This document shows, piece after piece, positions 1 through 18,700 of a stretch of DNA of 64,000 nucleotides (the first letter of the stretch is position 1; each line of letters opens with the position of its first letter). The stretch covers positions 17,705,171 to 17,769,170 of the forward strand of contig NC_133971.1 in the NCBI RefSeq assembly GCF_031877795.1. The letters run 5' to 3'. The notes under the pieces were generated by a model. That model worked only from the letters and a program-made list of their open reading frames with translations. It had not been told where the DNA came from and did no database searches. A program made the translations under genes and the position numbers. This DNA is from Strix aluco (Eukaryota > Chordata > Aves > Strigiformes > Strigidae).

Positions 1-134
1 ACTACCATCAAGAAATCAATTTCTGTATCTAGTTCATCTGTGTCCCGGCCACTGTGCAGAAGGAAATGTTTTTGATGAAATTACTTTATTCTTCACCTAC
101 CTCTCACTTGGGTGAGAGGCCGTATTTCTCATTA

Positions 135-6467
<6,333 letters not shown>

Positions 6468-6544
6468 CTCCGCCTCGGGCGGCCGGCAGGGGCCCTGTCG
6501 CCCGGGCAACGCCCGCCTTCCTCCCCGCGCCGCCCCCCCCCGCC

Positions 6545-6552
6545 CCGGAAGT
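6545..6552 (+). promoter_or_regulatory. ETS/GABP-type site in the divergent promoter
   Basis: CCGGAAGT, the full ETS-family consensus, between the TSTD2 start (6467) and the NCBP1 start (6739). A second core, CCGGAAGC, lies at 6618-6625. Paired ETS sites are typical of bidirectional promoters; binding here is inferred. Confidence 0.6.
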
Positions 6553-6738
6553 CCGCCGGGCCGCGCGCGTACCACCGAGCGGCGAGCAGAGAGGCGCCGC
6601 GCCGCGCGCCCTTTGTCCCGGAAGCAGAGGGGCGGCGGGCTGCGAGCGGGCGGCGGAAGGACCGCGCTCCCCTCTGGCCCCTGCGAGGCGTCCCGGCCCG
6701 GCCCCGCCAGCGCCCCGCGCCCCTGCCCGCCTCCCGCC

Positions 6739-6772
6739 ATGTCGCGGCGGCGGCACAGCGACGACAGCGACG
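6739..6772 (+). CDS. NCBP1: NCBP1 exon 1 (coding part)
   Basis: Residues 1-11 plus one base; [11 protein letters not shown]. The start codon follows CCCGCC, a fair Kozak context, and is the only ATG matching the conserved CBP80 N-terminus. Donor GTGAGC. Confidence 0.95.
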
Positions 6773-9700
6773 GTGAGCGCCGCGGCAGCCCTCTCCCGCC
6801 CGCGGTTGCCCCCATCCGCCCCGCGCCCCTCGGGGTGGCGGAGGCGGCGCGGGCCGGGCCGGGCCGTCGCGCCGCGGGAGCGGGGTTTGGGCGGGATGGA
6901 GGGCGGCCGGGGGGGGGGGCTCTCGGCGGTAACGGTGTGCTCGGTGTGTTGGAGCAGGGCAGCCCCACAAGAGGCGGAGGACGTCGGAGCCGTCGGAGAT
7001 CGAGGAGAGGCTCGAGTCGCTCATCTGCAGGGTGGGAGAGAAGGTAGGCGGTCGCCTCCCGGCCAGGGCCGGGGCCCGGCGGCAGCTCGGGAAAGTTAAA
7101 GTATCATTTCCCCCCCGCCCCGCTTCTGAGTGTTGCGTGTTAGCGGTTCGACTATAGTAACCACCCAAAAAGAAACGATTTTTTTTTTCCAGTGAGGTAA
7201 TTGGGAAATTGCCAGCTTTTGCAAAACGACGTGCTAAAACGGGCAAGTGCTTAAACAGTAGTGTTGTATCTCCCAAGCAATGATGAACAGCGAGTGAATA
7301 GTTAACACTTTGTGTCTGCAGATGTTGTTGCTGGTTCCAGGCTGCCAAGGATGATGAGGAGTTAACTTGGTATGGTCTGTGGCACAGGCTTCAAGGCCTG
7401 ACAGGATTTGAGGCTAATAGAAAGGGGGATAAAATGATAAGAACAAAAATGATGGTGCACTGAAAAAGAAGTGAAAGTCCTTTGTTTCCTGCTGGATCGT
7501 TAATCAAGGCTCAATCACCTTACCCTGAGGCAGCATTAGCTCCTGTATCGAAGGGGAGCACTGGATCTCCTTGTGGGGGAGGTGGGTGATCAGGAGCAGC
7601 TCTTCTGAGGAGTAGCTGCTCCTTCTTTCAGACAAGTGAGAGTGGTTCTTTACTGCTAACGGAACTGAATCGTTGCTCTGAAAAAGGAGATGACATAAGA
7701 GGGTGCTCTTACCCAACTTCCTCGTCTTCCACATGAGAGTCAGGGGCTGGTTCATATTGCCTGGTTGATGATCAAACTTTTTTTTTTTTAAATTTTAGAG
7801 TAATTCATCTTTGGAGAGCAACTTGGAGGGCCTAGCTGGTGTTTTGGAAGCTGATCTGCCAAATTACAAAAGCAAGATACTAAGAATACTATGTACTGTG
7901 TACGTATGCAGGAGGTCTGGGAATCTGGGAGGTGCTGTCTTCTCTGTGCATAAGTTTAAATGGTTAAAGTAGTTCAGATGCCAAGAATGGCTTTAGTTCC
8001 TGAGTGCTGTTACAGCATAGAGTTTGTTTTACTGCAGACAAAATAAATAGAGGAATAAGCTTGTTATGTACTAGGTATAATTCAGGGAAAATACCTCTTT
8101 TACATTACTTTGACTTGAAATGTGTACAGAGGCTCAAAACAGAAGAAACCTCAGAGCTGCACTTCAGTAACAATGAGAACACAGTGATGCTGGGCAATAT
8201 CCTGTTTCCCAATGAAATCCTTAAGAGCACTGAAGCTATTGGCTGCTAACACTTATTTAAGCTTATTATTATCTGTGCTGTTTTCTCATTGCCTGATCCT
8301 CTTCTCTCTCAATGAGATGCTCCTGTCTTTGTAAGCCCATTCACTAGAGGAGGGAGCTGGGAACACGAGCTGAAAGCAGCCTCTCCAGTGGCTGACAGTT
8401 CTTCTTCCTCTCCCTAGCAAAGTGCAGGAGCAGACGTGCCCTGTCTCGGGATCACTGAGCGGTGTCTGAGGGAGAGATTGTGCACTGTAAGCGAAGTATG
8501 AAGAAGGGGTGTGGTGAGGAGGGAGTGTTCCAGCCCTAGCATGTGCTATGGTTTTGCAGATACTTAAATCTATTTTGTAGCAGTGTTTGTTAATGTAAGA
8601 CAAATAGTACATTTTTTTTTTCCTATAGCAGTAAGACATTTCTGAAAGTATGGGGTTAACTTACACGCATACAAAAATGGCTGAGGAAAAATAATTCTTT
8701 ACAGTAGGACCTGGCCTTCCCTATGCTGTGCTTAAAATCAGTTGGGATCAAAATTAATAGCATGAAATGTGTATGCCTTTTGTGTAATCTTGCTGATGCT
8801 GTATCAAAATTATTTCTAAATTATGAATTTAACTACTTACATCCTTGCATAAATTCTGTCACTTACATTATTTGGCCACCTCCCTGGAATGCTCAGTAAT
8901 TAGGCATAAATAAAAAGCCAATACCTTAAATGTACTTGAAAGTGGCACCTACCTTTCTAAATTATGGCAGTTAAAAAAAAAAAGGTTGTCTGTAAATATT
9001 AATCATGGGATAGGACTGTAAGATCACACTAGCACTTTTTTCTTTCTTTCTCGTAAGACAAGTTTAATTTACAATAAGCGGATTGTAAGATGCTATGCGG
9101 TTGTCAATTGGCACATGATGAATAAACAACTAACACCATGTTTCTTTTCCTGTATCAGTGCACGTCTGTTACCAGAAAAACTTACTGTTTACACGACACT
9201 AGTTGGGTTGCTGAATGCCAGGAACTACAATTTTGGTGGGGAATTTGTAGAAGCCATGATTCGTCAGCTTAAAGAATGTCTGAAAGTCAATATGTATAAT
9301 GAAGCTGTGCATTTAGTAAGTGGATTTTTGTTTGTTTTACATTCCTCCTCATCCTTTTGCTTTCCTTCTTTCATCTTTTTGTTGCAGAAGAGTTGGGCTA
9401 TTCAGTGTGTATTACAGTCTCTTTTGGCATCAGCATGCAATGCACTGTAGATATACCAAGAGGAAATGTATGTTATGTGAAAAATATTTTCTTCCTCAGG
9501 GGAGAGAAATCATATTACAGTTGCAAAATTGACTTCCAACTCTATTTTCCCAGTGACAAATTAATTTGTAGTAAACAGAGGTGCTCCCCCCACACCTGTT
9601 CTACAGTCAAATGTGAAAGATAGATGAAAGTCATGCACTTTTATTGTGTTCAGAGCTGTATGATCTTTTTGTGGCTCCCATGCAAAAAAAAAAAAAAAAA

Positions 9701-12700
9701 AAAAAAGAGAAAAGAAAATGAGCAGTCTGCTTCTTAAAAACTACTTTTGATGGTAGTTATCAGGTCTGTGTTTTCATTCTGATAATATGGGATGAAGATC
9801 AAGCAGGCAGTTTTAAGTGCTGTCTGTCTTTGAAGCCATTTGCCCAGCTGTTGCTGCTTACAGATTTTGCATGCAAAAACCTATTAGGACATCAGTGTCT
9901 GATTCAGAAGCCCAGTGCCAAGCTCCCCAGCTTCTTTTGAAGCCCACTGGTGAAAATTAAGATTCTGGTATTTCAGTGTATTTTGCCAAGAGACTACTGT
10001 TCAACTGTGTGACATTTTTGCTAATAAAATCCTCCTCTGAATGTGTTGTCCCTTGGGTTCAGCTTCACCTTCTCTGGTCATGCTCATATACAAATGACTT
10101 GTGAGAGTAACAACTAAGGGAGTGGCAGTGGAAATCTTTCCTCAGCTTTGTCAAAGACTTTTCAGAGCAATGAATATCTGGAAAGTAACAGCTTGGTACT
10201 TTTTTCTGTTGCAGTTGTTCTTTGAGTACTGAACTGCCTGCTTAGCCAAAATTGCTTTCCCAAGACTTCTTCCCAGTGATCTGCCTTCAGATCAAAATAC
10301 CTGTGTTGGTTTTCTTGTACTGCGGTTTGTGAATGAGCCCTTAAGAAAAAGTAGGCCTTTAAGAAAAAAATATGTGATATTTTAACTGCTAGAATTTCAG
10401 CCTATATTGTCTGTTAAGGTTGTGGTGATACTGGAAGAGCTTGAATCCTCCTAGGTCCTTGTTTAAGTCTGCAGGCAGGATACAAATCAGAAGAGAGTGG
10501 AGAGGGGGAAAAAAAAAGGGGCACTGCTCTGCCCCAGATGTTTTCTGCTTAAATTCTTATTTCTGTCAGTCTGGATTTCTTACTAGAGTGCAGCCAAATC
10601 AAGGATGTGTTCCTGCTGTGGAGACTTTTCTTCTGAGGCAGATAAGTCCCTTTGATTTCTAGGATGCCATCAGCCTGTCACATTTCTGAAACCCGAAAAT
10701 GCCAGCAGTTTCTAGATAGGGTCTCTGTGTAACTATCTGTATTTATGAATAAATAATTATAGAAATTAATCATATATAGTGGCATACAGATTCAGCACTG
10801 CTATTTCCTGATGCACATCTGGACTCGAAGCAATGGATCAATCCATCTTCAGCTTCTAGGAAGTTTTTTTCCTTCCACTTTTGAAATTTTAGTGATCTGA
10901 TACCATTTAGAATAGATAGAAGCACAAGCATTCTTTTTCTGTAATATCAGTTTGCATGTCTGTGAATGCATACTGGTGTTTCCCACCCTTTCTTAATTAG
11001 AAATATTATCCTTGCAGTGTTATTGCAGTGAAACAGATTACAGATGTCGTAACAAATGACATTAGGCAGCACTTATGGTACTTTTCCAGGGTTGTAAGGT
11101 GGGTCCGTACAGTATGCAGTATTTCTGCCTTCATAGTACTGAATGTGTATTGTACTTTTATTCATTATTTAAGTAATGTTTACTTGTTCATGTGCAGTCA
11201 GTTTAAAAAGTATTCATTTAAAACATTTCTTTGGTCTTTTTTAGGTTCGTTTTCTATCTGATCTTGTAAATTGTCACGTAATAGCTGCACCTTCAATGGT
11301 AGCTATGTTTGAGAACTTTGTGAGTGTGACACAGGAGGAAGATGTACCCCAAGTAAGCAAAAGATCTGTAGGCTCCTCTAGTGCTGTTTTCACAATTTTT
11401 CTGTACCATTGCTTCTGTACTTATGCTTAGAACAGGGAAGTTCTAGAGAGAGCAAACTAAATAGACTGTCATGTGCAGTTAGTTTCCTTAGCATGAGTAA
11501 AAGGAGCCCATGGCAATTAGAAAATACATACATACAGTAAGAAAGCATGGTCCTTTATAGTGAGGTCACTGGAGTGAATTAATTTTACTCTGGCAAGTGT
11601 GTAGTGCCTGACTTGTTCTGTTATATTGATAATCTGCAGAAGGACTGTGAAAGTGATACCATTTTTTAAGTCTGCTTGTCATGGTTGAAATTAAAAATGA
11701 TACATTTCAAGCAAGAATGTATTTTTCGATGTCTTGCCAATCCAGTCTTTAACTGCTGGTCTTTACATCACCGCAAAATAGTAGATTTGCTGATGTTTCA
11801 ATTTAAATTAAAATGTGGTACAAAATCTTTTGGCACGTACTCTTATACTTAGATTTCAGGATATTTCTTTCTTATAGGTTCGATGTGACTGGTATATGTT
11901 TGCATTCCTGTCATCTTTGCCTTGGGTTGGAAAGGAGCTATATGAGAAAAAGGATGCTGAAATAGATCGTCTCTTGTCTCAGACTGAAAGCTATTTGAAG
12001 TAAGTTGTAACCCATTAAAAACACTCTTATTGGTATCTATTCAAGTATGGATTAATAGCTTTGATTATTGCTCACTTAAAAGTATTCTGAAGTCTTAGGT
12101 CTGGGCTGTTCTGTGGGGGGAAAAAAAAACCCTGGAGAGATTTTTTGAATTTGAAAAGTTTTACTGTCTTGTCTAGTTCTAGGGTATCTTGAAGGTCTTG
12201 TTCTGTTCATGCTGGAGCAGCTGCAGTTTTAAGTGTGCTGTGAATACTGATAGGTTGTTGCTCTAGTGCTCTGCAGTGTGACTGCTTTCTGTCTAGGTGC
12301 TTCAGGTTAATGCTGTTGTCAAGATATGATAACAGACGTATTTTAAGTAATCACAAACCTGTTTTTTATATACTGTAGACTTCATCAGCTGAAGAGATCA
12401 AATAGTAGTATACTTGCAATAAGAAAAAAATTGCTGCCCTAAATTAGTCTTTTTAAAGATCAGCTTTTCTTTCCTGTGTAAACAGACGCCGCCAGAAGAT
12501 TCATGTACCTATGCTGCAAGTTTGGACTGCTGATAAACCACATCCACAAGAAGAGGTGAGTGGACTTTACATTGCATTCTTTCAGAAAGTTTGAAGAGCA
12601 ATTTTTTACTAAGGTGTTCTTTTATCATGAAATTGAAAGGCACCTCTAAAAGTATTAATGCTTTGAATGGTCTCCTGTTTGTTATTAATTCTAACAACTT

Positions 12701-15700
12701 CTACAAGAAGAATTACCTTCTAAGTCTTGGACCTAAATATCAGGTTGTATGGGATGAGTAGAGAGTGTTTTGTTGTTTGCTGACAGGCCCCTGAGGAAAT
12801 GTTGTAAAGAGAGAAATGGTTGTAAATTGTAGTATTTGTTTTGGAATTGCAGGTATGGTCTTCGTGTTAAAAGGACCTTTGTGAGAAGCAGAATGTAATT
12901 CCTTACTTATCCCTTAATGTTCTCCCTCTGCAAGATGGAAATCTGTGTAGTGGCTTTGCTTTCTCAGATCTAGGAAATGCTAAACAAATACGTAGAAACT
13001 ATATGCAGCAATTACCGTGCCATCTTTCACAATTAAGCCAGAAATACTGGAGGGGAGTGGTGGCATCTGGCTAGTTTGGGGTGGAATTTGCTTTTTCAGA
13101 TATTCCTGGGGTTTTTTTCTTTCCCCTAAGTTTGAGGACCAACTGAGTTGGAAAGTGAGATCTAAATTCATCTGGGAAGTCTTGGAACATCGCTCTCTTA
13201 CGTTTTGTTCACTGTTCTGATTAACTCACAGTCTTATAATTGTTTTGTTAATCATAATTTGGAGAGATAGGCTGGCTAATTATGAGTGACTTGTCAGTGT
13301 GAGTATTATGCCTGCCCAATATCTGAATTTCCTTATTTCGTTCAATAGAGGAGAGATTAGCAGAGTGCGTTTTAGACCATATGTTACCCAGAGTACCACA
13401 AACACGACTGTTCACTTCAGGTGCCAGTTGTTATTAAGTGTTTGTTCCCATTTTGTAGTGTGACAATTTCAGTATTCAAATTCAAAGCACTTCCATGTAA
13501 AGACATTTCTTGTACCACTCATAACTTGAAACTTGAGTTCTGTAAGGCCACAGGCCTCCAGAGTTCTTGGACTGCTTTTAGCAGGAGAGTAATTAAACAA
13601 AACAAGACTATTGCTAGTTGCACAGGTGTCTGTGCCATCTCTGGGAGAATGCTGGGACTCACAATTGTGTTGAAAACCATGGCAAAGGTATTTAATATTT
13701 GATAGTATTGTGTTTGTCTTGAATGTGCGGTAGCTGGTAGTTTTGATTGCTCTGGGAACAGCGTGGCAGTCCTACATAATGTCTTTCTAATTTTAATGAC
13801 AGTTATTAAGTATGTTTTAATACCAGCAATGAGCAGTATCTGAAGTAATGTTCAGGGCTGTAGTTTTGTGGCAAATTCAAAGGATGGCCATCATGCTTAG
13901 ACTCCTGGGCTGCCTTTTGGTTTTTAAAAACCTGCCAGGGATTAAATTTTACTGACACAATGTTGTGTGGAATTAGGAGCAAGCTCTGACATTTGGAGTT
14001 CTTAAATTATTTCTTGGTTTACTGAATCAGAATTTAAGAAATGGGTTTTTTTCCTGAATGGAATATGAAATCTAAGAAGTGCTTTTCTGATAGTTCCGGG
14101 CGCTGCCAGCTTTTAACAGATTCAGCACATCTGATGTTTCTCACCTTTTTCCTTCAGTATTTAGACTGCCTTTGGTCTCAGATTCAGAAGTTGAAAAAAG
14201 ACCGTTGGCAAGAACGACACATTCTGAGGCCCTACTTAGCTTTTGACAGCATTCTTTGTGAAGCGCTGCAACACAATCTGCCTCCGTTCACTCCGCCACC
14301 TCACACCGAAGATTCAGTGTACCCGATGCCAAGGGTTATTTTTAGGATGTTTGACTACACAGATGACCCTGAGGTATGTGGTTGCTGTGGGGGATGGTGA
14401 GTGGATTTCACAGTTAGGTTCCTGGGCCAGTATTGGTCAAAATGCGATGTCCTCTCTCCCAGGATGGTGAGTGGTTTGGAGACCAGCAGCAGTTCTGCTT
14501 TGGTACTTCTGCAGAAATGAATTAAGTGACCAAGTAGAAAGCAAATCTGAGGAGCGGAATTTAGGGATTGAGATGCTGTGATGCTTTCATTTAGAATGAC
14601 AGTGTTGATTGAATTCTCTAACATCTGTAGTAAAACTACATTCACAGTTAAGACTTTCCTTCCATAAAGTTTGGTGGTGAGTCTTTTTTCAGGCTAGGTA
14701 TTTATTGTAATGTTTAAAGATTGTTGTTTACTCATCTGTTGAAATTTGTTGATGCGTATTGTGGAACAAAGGAGTGCTTAATTGGGGTGGGCAAAAGATC
14801 CATCTATCTCAGCAGTCTTCCTCCAGCACTGGTCAACAGCAGAGATAGAGACAAAAGTGTATAGTAGGAAGACAATATATACTGCTTTCCCCAAGTGCTT
14901 TTATACCTCCCTTTGCTTTAAGTCTGCTGCCTTTTACTTTCATTTATTGGCCTCTGTTTTTTGCAGTGAATGAGACCATAACTGTATATTCTTTCCACTC
15001 TATCCTGGCCATTCCTGGCTTTATTTCTTTATCATATTTCAGCTCAACTCTGATATTTTATTTTTTTTTCTTCCCCAGGCTGCATGGTGGTAGCCTGCCT
15101 GATGGCTCCACAGAGCAAAGGAAGAAGCAGATACTCAATGAACTTATAATCATGTTCTCTGATTTTGTTCCCATTTCGTTTTGTAATGAGTCCTAGTATT
15201 CATTTTCTTGTAAACATCTGTCTGAGGTTTCTGTGGAACTGTGTTGGGACTCTCAGTCCTGAAGGATACAGGGCAGCTGAGACCTGACTGTGTTTATGTG
15301 GAAGTTGGACTATTTTTTCCACCTGTAAATATATGTAGCATAGCTTTGCTACCTGTAGTACCACTGCATTAACAGTGATCTTTCATGAGTCTTAATTCTT
15401 TCTTACCAGGGCCCTGTCATGCCTGGCAGCCACTCTGTTGAACGATTTGTAATAGAAGAGAACCTTCACTGCATCATCAAATCCCACTGGAAAGAGAGAA
15501 AAACTTGGTAGGAAGAGCTTATCACTATGGGGTCCTGGCACTTTATGTGCTACCATGGCTTTGGTGTCATCAGGGATATGCACTGGTTACACAAGAGCTC
15601 AAGATTAAACGTTTCCTAGAGCATTTGATGAAACTTGATTTTCTACATTTAACTATATTAAAGCTGTTGCCTGGAACACTGTGGGTCTGTAATATCCAGA

Positions 15701-18700
15701 TAATGGAAAGCCTGTATGATCTAGGGAAACAGTGGCTCCTTGGGAAGGGAATTCCTTGATAATGCAGGATGTGCTGCAAAAAATATGCAGACACACCTTA
15801 TTCTTCATGGGAGCACTCTGTAGAGTGTGGTTGTGTTATGCTTCCTGGAATTTTGAAGCCGCTGATTTGTTGGGGCACAGTGAGCCTTGAGCTGGTTCAT
15901 CTGCTGACTGCACACTGGTGTTCACGAACACCCTTCTGCTTTCTACTCCTTCTTACATTCTCTTTGGGATTACATGGCAGGGATAATTGACGTCGCTCTC
16001 GGGAGTCATTCCAGGGCCAGCAGATTTCATTAGTTTGAATTCAGCCCTGCCAGGAAGCAGTCAGGGCACTTCATTTCTACCTGAGCAGAATCTGATGTGG
16101 GTAATTGATAACCAAAATGGTTTGCCACAGGTAATTGGCTGTGTCATGCTTTCAAATGAAAGCCACCAAACTTTGTCTAATATGCAAAAATGGGCAGAAA
16201 CAATGTTTTTGGTGATGGCATGTGATGAAGTTTTTTGGTTGCAGCTGTTTGATTCAGCAGAAACTAGAAATTCAGGGTTGTTACAGTTACTGGGGTAGTC
16301 TGTTAATTCTCAGAGGAAAGTAAAAGACTAGAGGGAAATACAAGATTTGCCAGAGAAGGAAGTAGCAGTTGTTTGCTTTGTAATAATGATAGGTGATAAT
16401 GAACTGATTAAAAAATGAGCATTAAAAGGTGAAGAGTGTCTTATATAACCCATTAGCTTAATTGTGTTTTCAAGTCATTCTGAACATCTGGAGATTTTTT
16501 CCTTTTCATATATGTGTGCCAGAATTACAGATCACCATGACTAATTTATGCAAAACTATTTTGTGTAGCAGTATAGCGTTACAGTGATGTAACTACATGA
16601 AGATAAAATACATCAGTACATCAATACAAATTATAGTTTAGGGAATGCTGGTGTGTTCTTGTGCTTTTTATGTTTTAAGTGTTCTATGGATTGATGGACA
16701 GACTATGGAAGGGTTTGGGTGTGTTTGTGCTGCTTTTGTGTGAACACTTGCCCAAAATTAAGCATTTTCTGTAACTTTGCTACTTGATCTCTACATCACA
16801 TTTGCTGTGTTATGTTCTGAACTAAATGTGTCTATGGTTTTGCAGTGCTGCACAGCTGTTGAGCTATCCAGGAAATAACAAGATCCCCTTGAACTACCAC
16901 ATAGTAGAGGTATGGATTTTATAGGTAACCTCTTTTGTAGCTCCATTACTTCGCAAGTAACATGTCCCAGTTAGTTCCATGATAGGTCCATTAAACTACC
17001 GCTTGATTTGGGAGTCAACCAAAAGCCTTGCTGAATTCAGCCAATGGCTTTTAAATGAGCAGGTTATGTGCAGTTGAGCATTAGTTTTATGCTTTTTGTC
17101 GTCGTTTTAACTCGGTGCATGGGAGCTTTGGTCGAGTACCAAAATTTCTTAGTGCACTAGTAATCTAGGTTGTGGCATTTCTCAAACTTTCAATGTTTTA
17201 CACATGATGCTTCTAATGTATCACGCAGTCTAAGAGATGGTTACATTTGAGTCACTTTTAGTTTAGAAAAATTTGAATTAAAGTACAAGAGGAAATGGAC
17301 ACAAATTGAAATACAAGAAACTCCATTTAAACATAAGAAAAATCTTTTTTTTTACTGCAAAGGTGATTAAACACTGGAAGAGTTTGCCCAAAGAAGTTGT
17401 GGAGTCTCTATCCTTAGAGAATTACAAAATCTAATAAACAGGACACAGTCCTGAGCAACATGCTCTGGGTGACCCTGCCTTAAACAGGGGGCTTTTGAGT
17501 AGTTTATCTCCAGCCACACTTGGTCATTGTGCATGATTTTGTGATTCTAAATTATTTTTTTCTCTTCCTGAAAAGAACTTGGCAGTGAAACAGCAGTGTG
17601 TTTCCTCTAGTGCATACTCCATATTAGAGAATTTTAAATAACTAATGTGTATCAGAAGAGCAGCATAGGTTTTCTTTTGCTGCCCCCTTTCAAGGGTCTG
17701 TTTTCAAGATGCAGAGCTGTATAATACTTGGTTAATTTCCATCAAAAGTTGAAAGGGATTAAGAGATTTTAATAAGAATGGCAACTTGTCACATAAAGGC
17801 TGTATGAAGAAGTAACTATAAGTAGGAATTTCAGAGCTAATTATAACAAGGTAGAAGATTTATCTTAATAAAAGTGGGATTGAAAATTCCTGTTGGCACC
17901 GAAATGCCAAATATTCTGAATGCTGTAAAGTTGCAATACTTTTGGTCAGCTTGTTCTCTTTGTACTCTGAATTCAGAACAGAGGAATCTTAAAATTAACA
18001 ATAATTTTCTGCCTTAACGTTGAAGTATCTTCATTGATCTTATCTTCAGTATCTTCACGTGCTGTATACAGCTGTGTGTTTTATGCTCAGCTGTACACTA
18101 ACGCCAACAAATAGTTACTGCAATTCTGGACAAAATAAGTTACCTAAGGGGCCTGGAAGTCCTTTGATTCAGAAACCTGTAGGATGTGAAAATACCAAAG
18201 GTTTGCATAGATGAAATTACTGGAAAGGAGTGCATGGTTGGTGTACAAATTCTTTGACTATTACTGTAATAACTCCCTTTTTCTTGCAATATTGTGTTAT
18301 TTTAGAATATTAACTTTGTAACTTGTCTATGACTGTTTACTTTTAATAAAGCTCCAGAGTTTTTAAGGCTTAGCATGCTTTTTTTAGGCTTCTGTTTGTT
18401 CTGCTTACTACTGCTCCGTTGTGAGGTCTCTCCTAATAGTCAAGTTGGTGATATGATGCTTTCAACAACAGTTTAACAGTTTAATCTGTGGAATTTCACT
18501 TTTTCAGTAAGTCACAGAGCTGTAGAAATAATACAGTCTAATGAATAAAGGAAAGTGTTGTTTCGTGTTCAGAACAGAAGTTAGGCAGAAGTAAATGTAG
18601 CCTGAAAGTAGTTGTCAGTACCTTCCCAAGTCTTCCTATCTTTGAGGTCCCTGAGGCTCCACAGCGTAGCTTGTCACGCCAAGCACAGAATGTTCTATGC

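Noticed and set aside
7348-7415. Possible C/D-box snoRNA in NCBP1 intron 2 (ATGATGA followed by CTGA)
   Set aside because: No terminal stem pairs the flanks, the boxes are too close for a typical C/D RNA, and no convincing D'/C' boxes are present.
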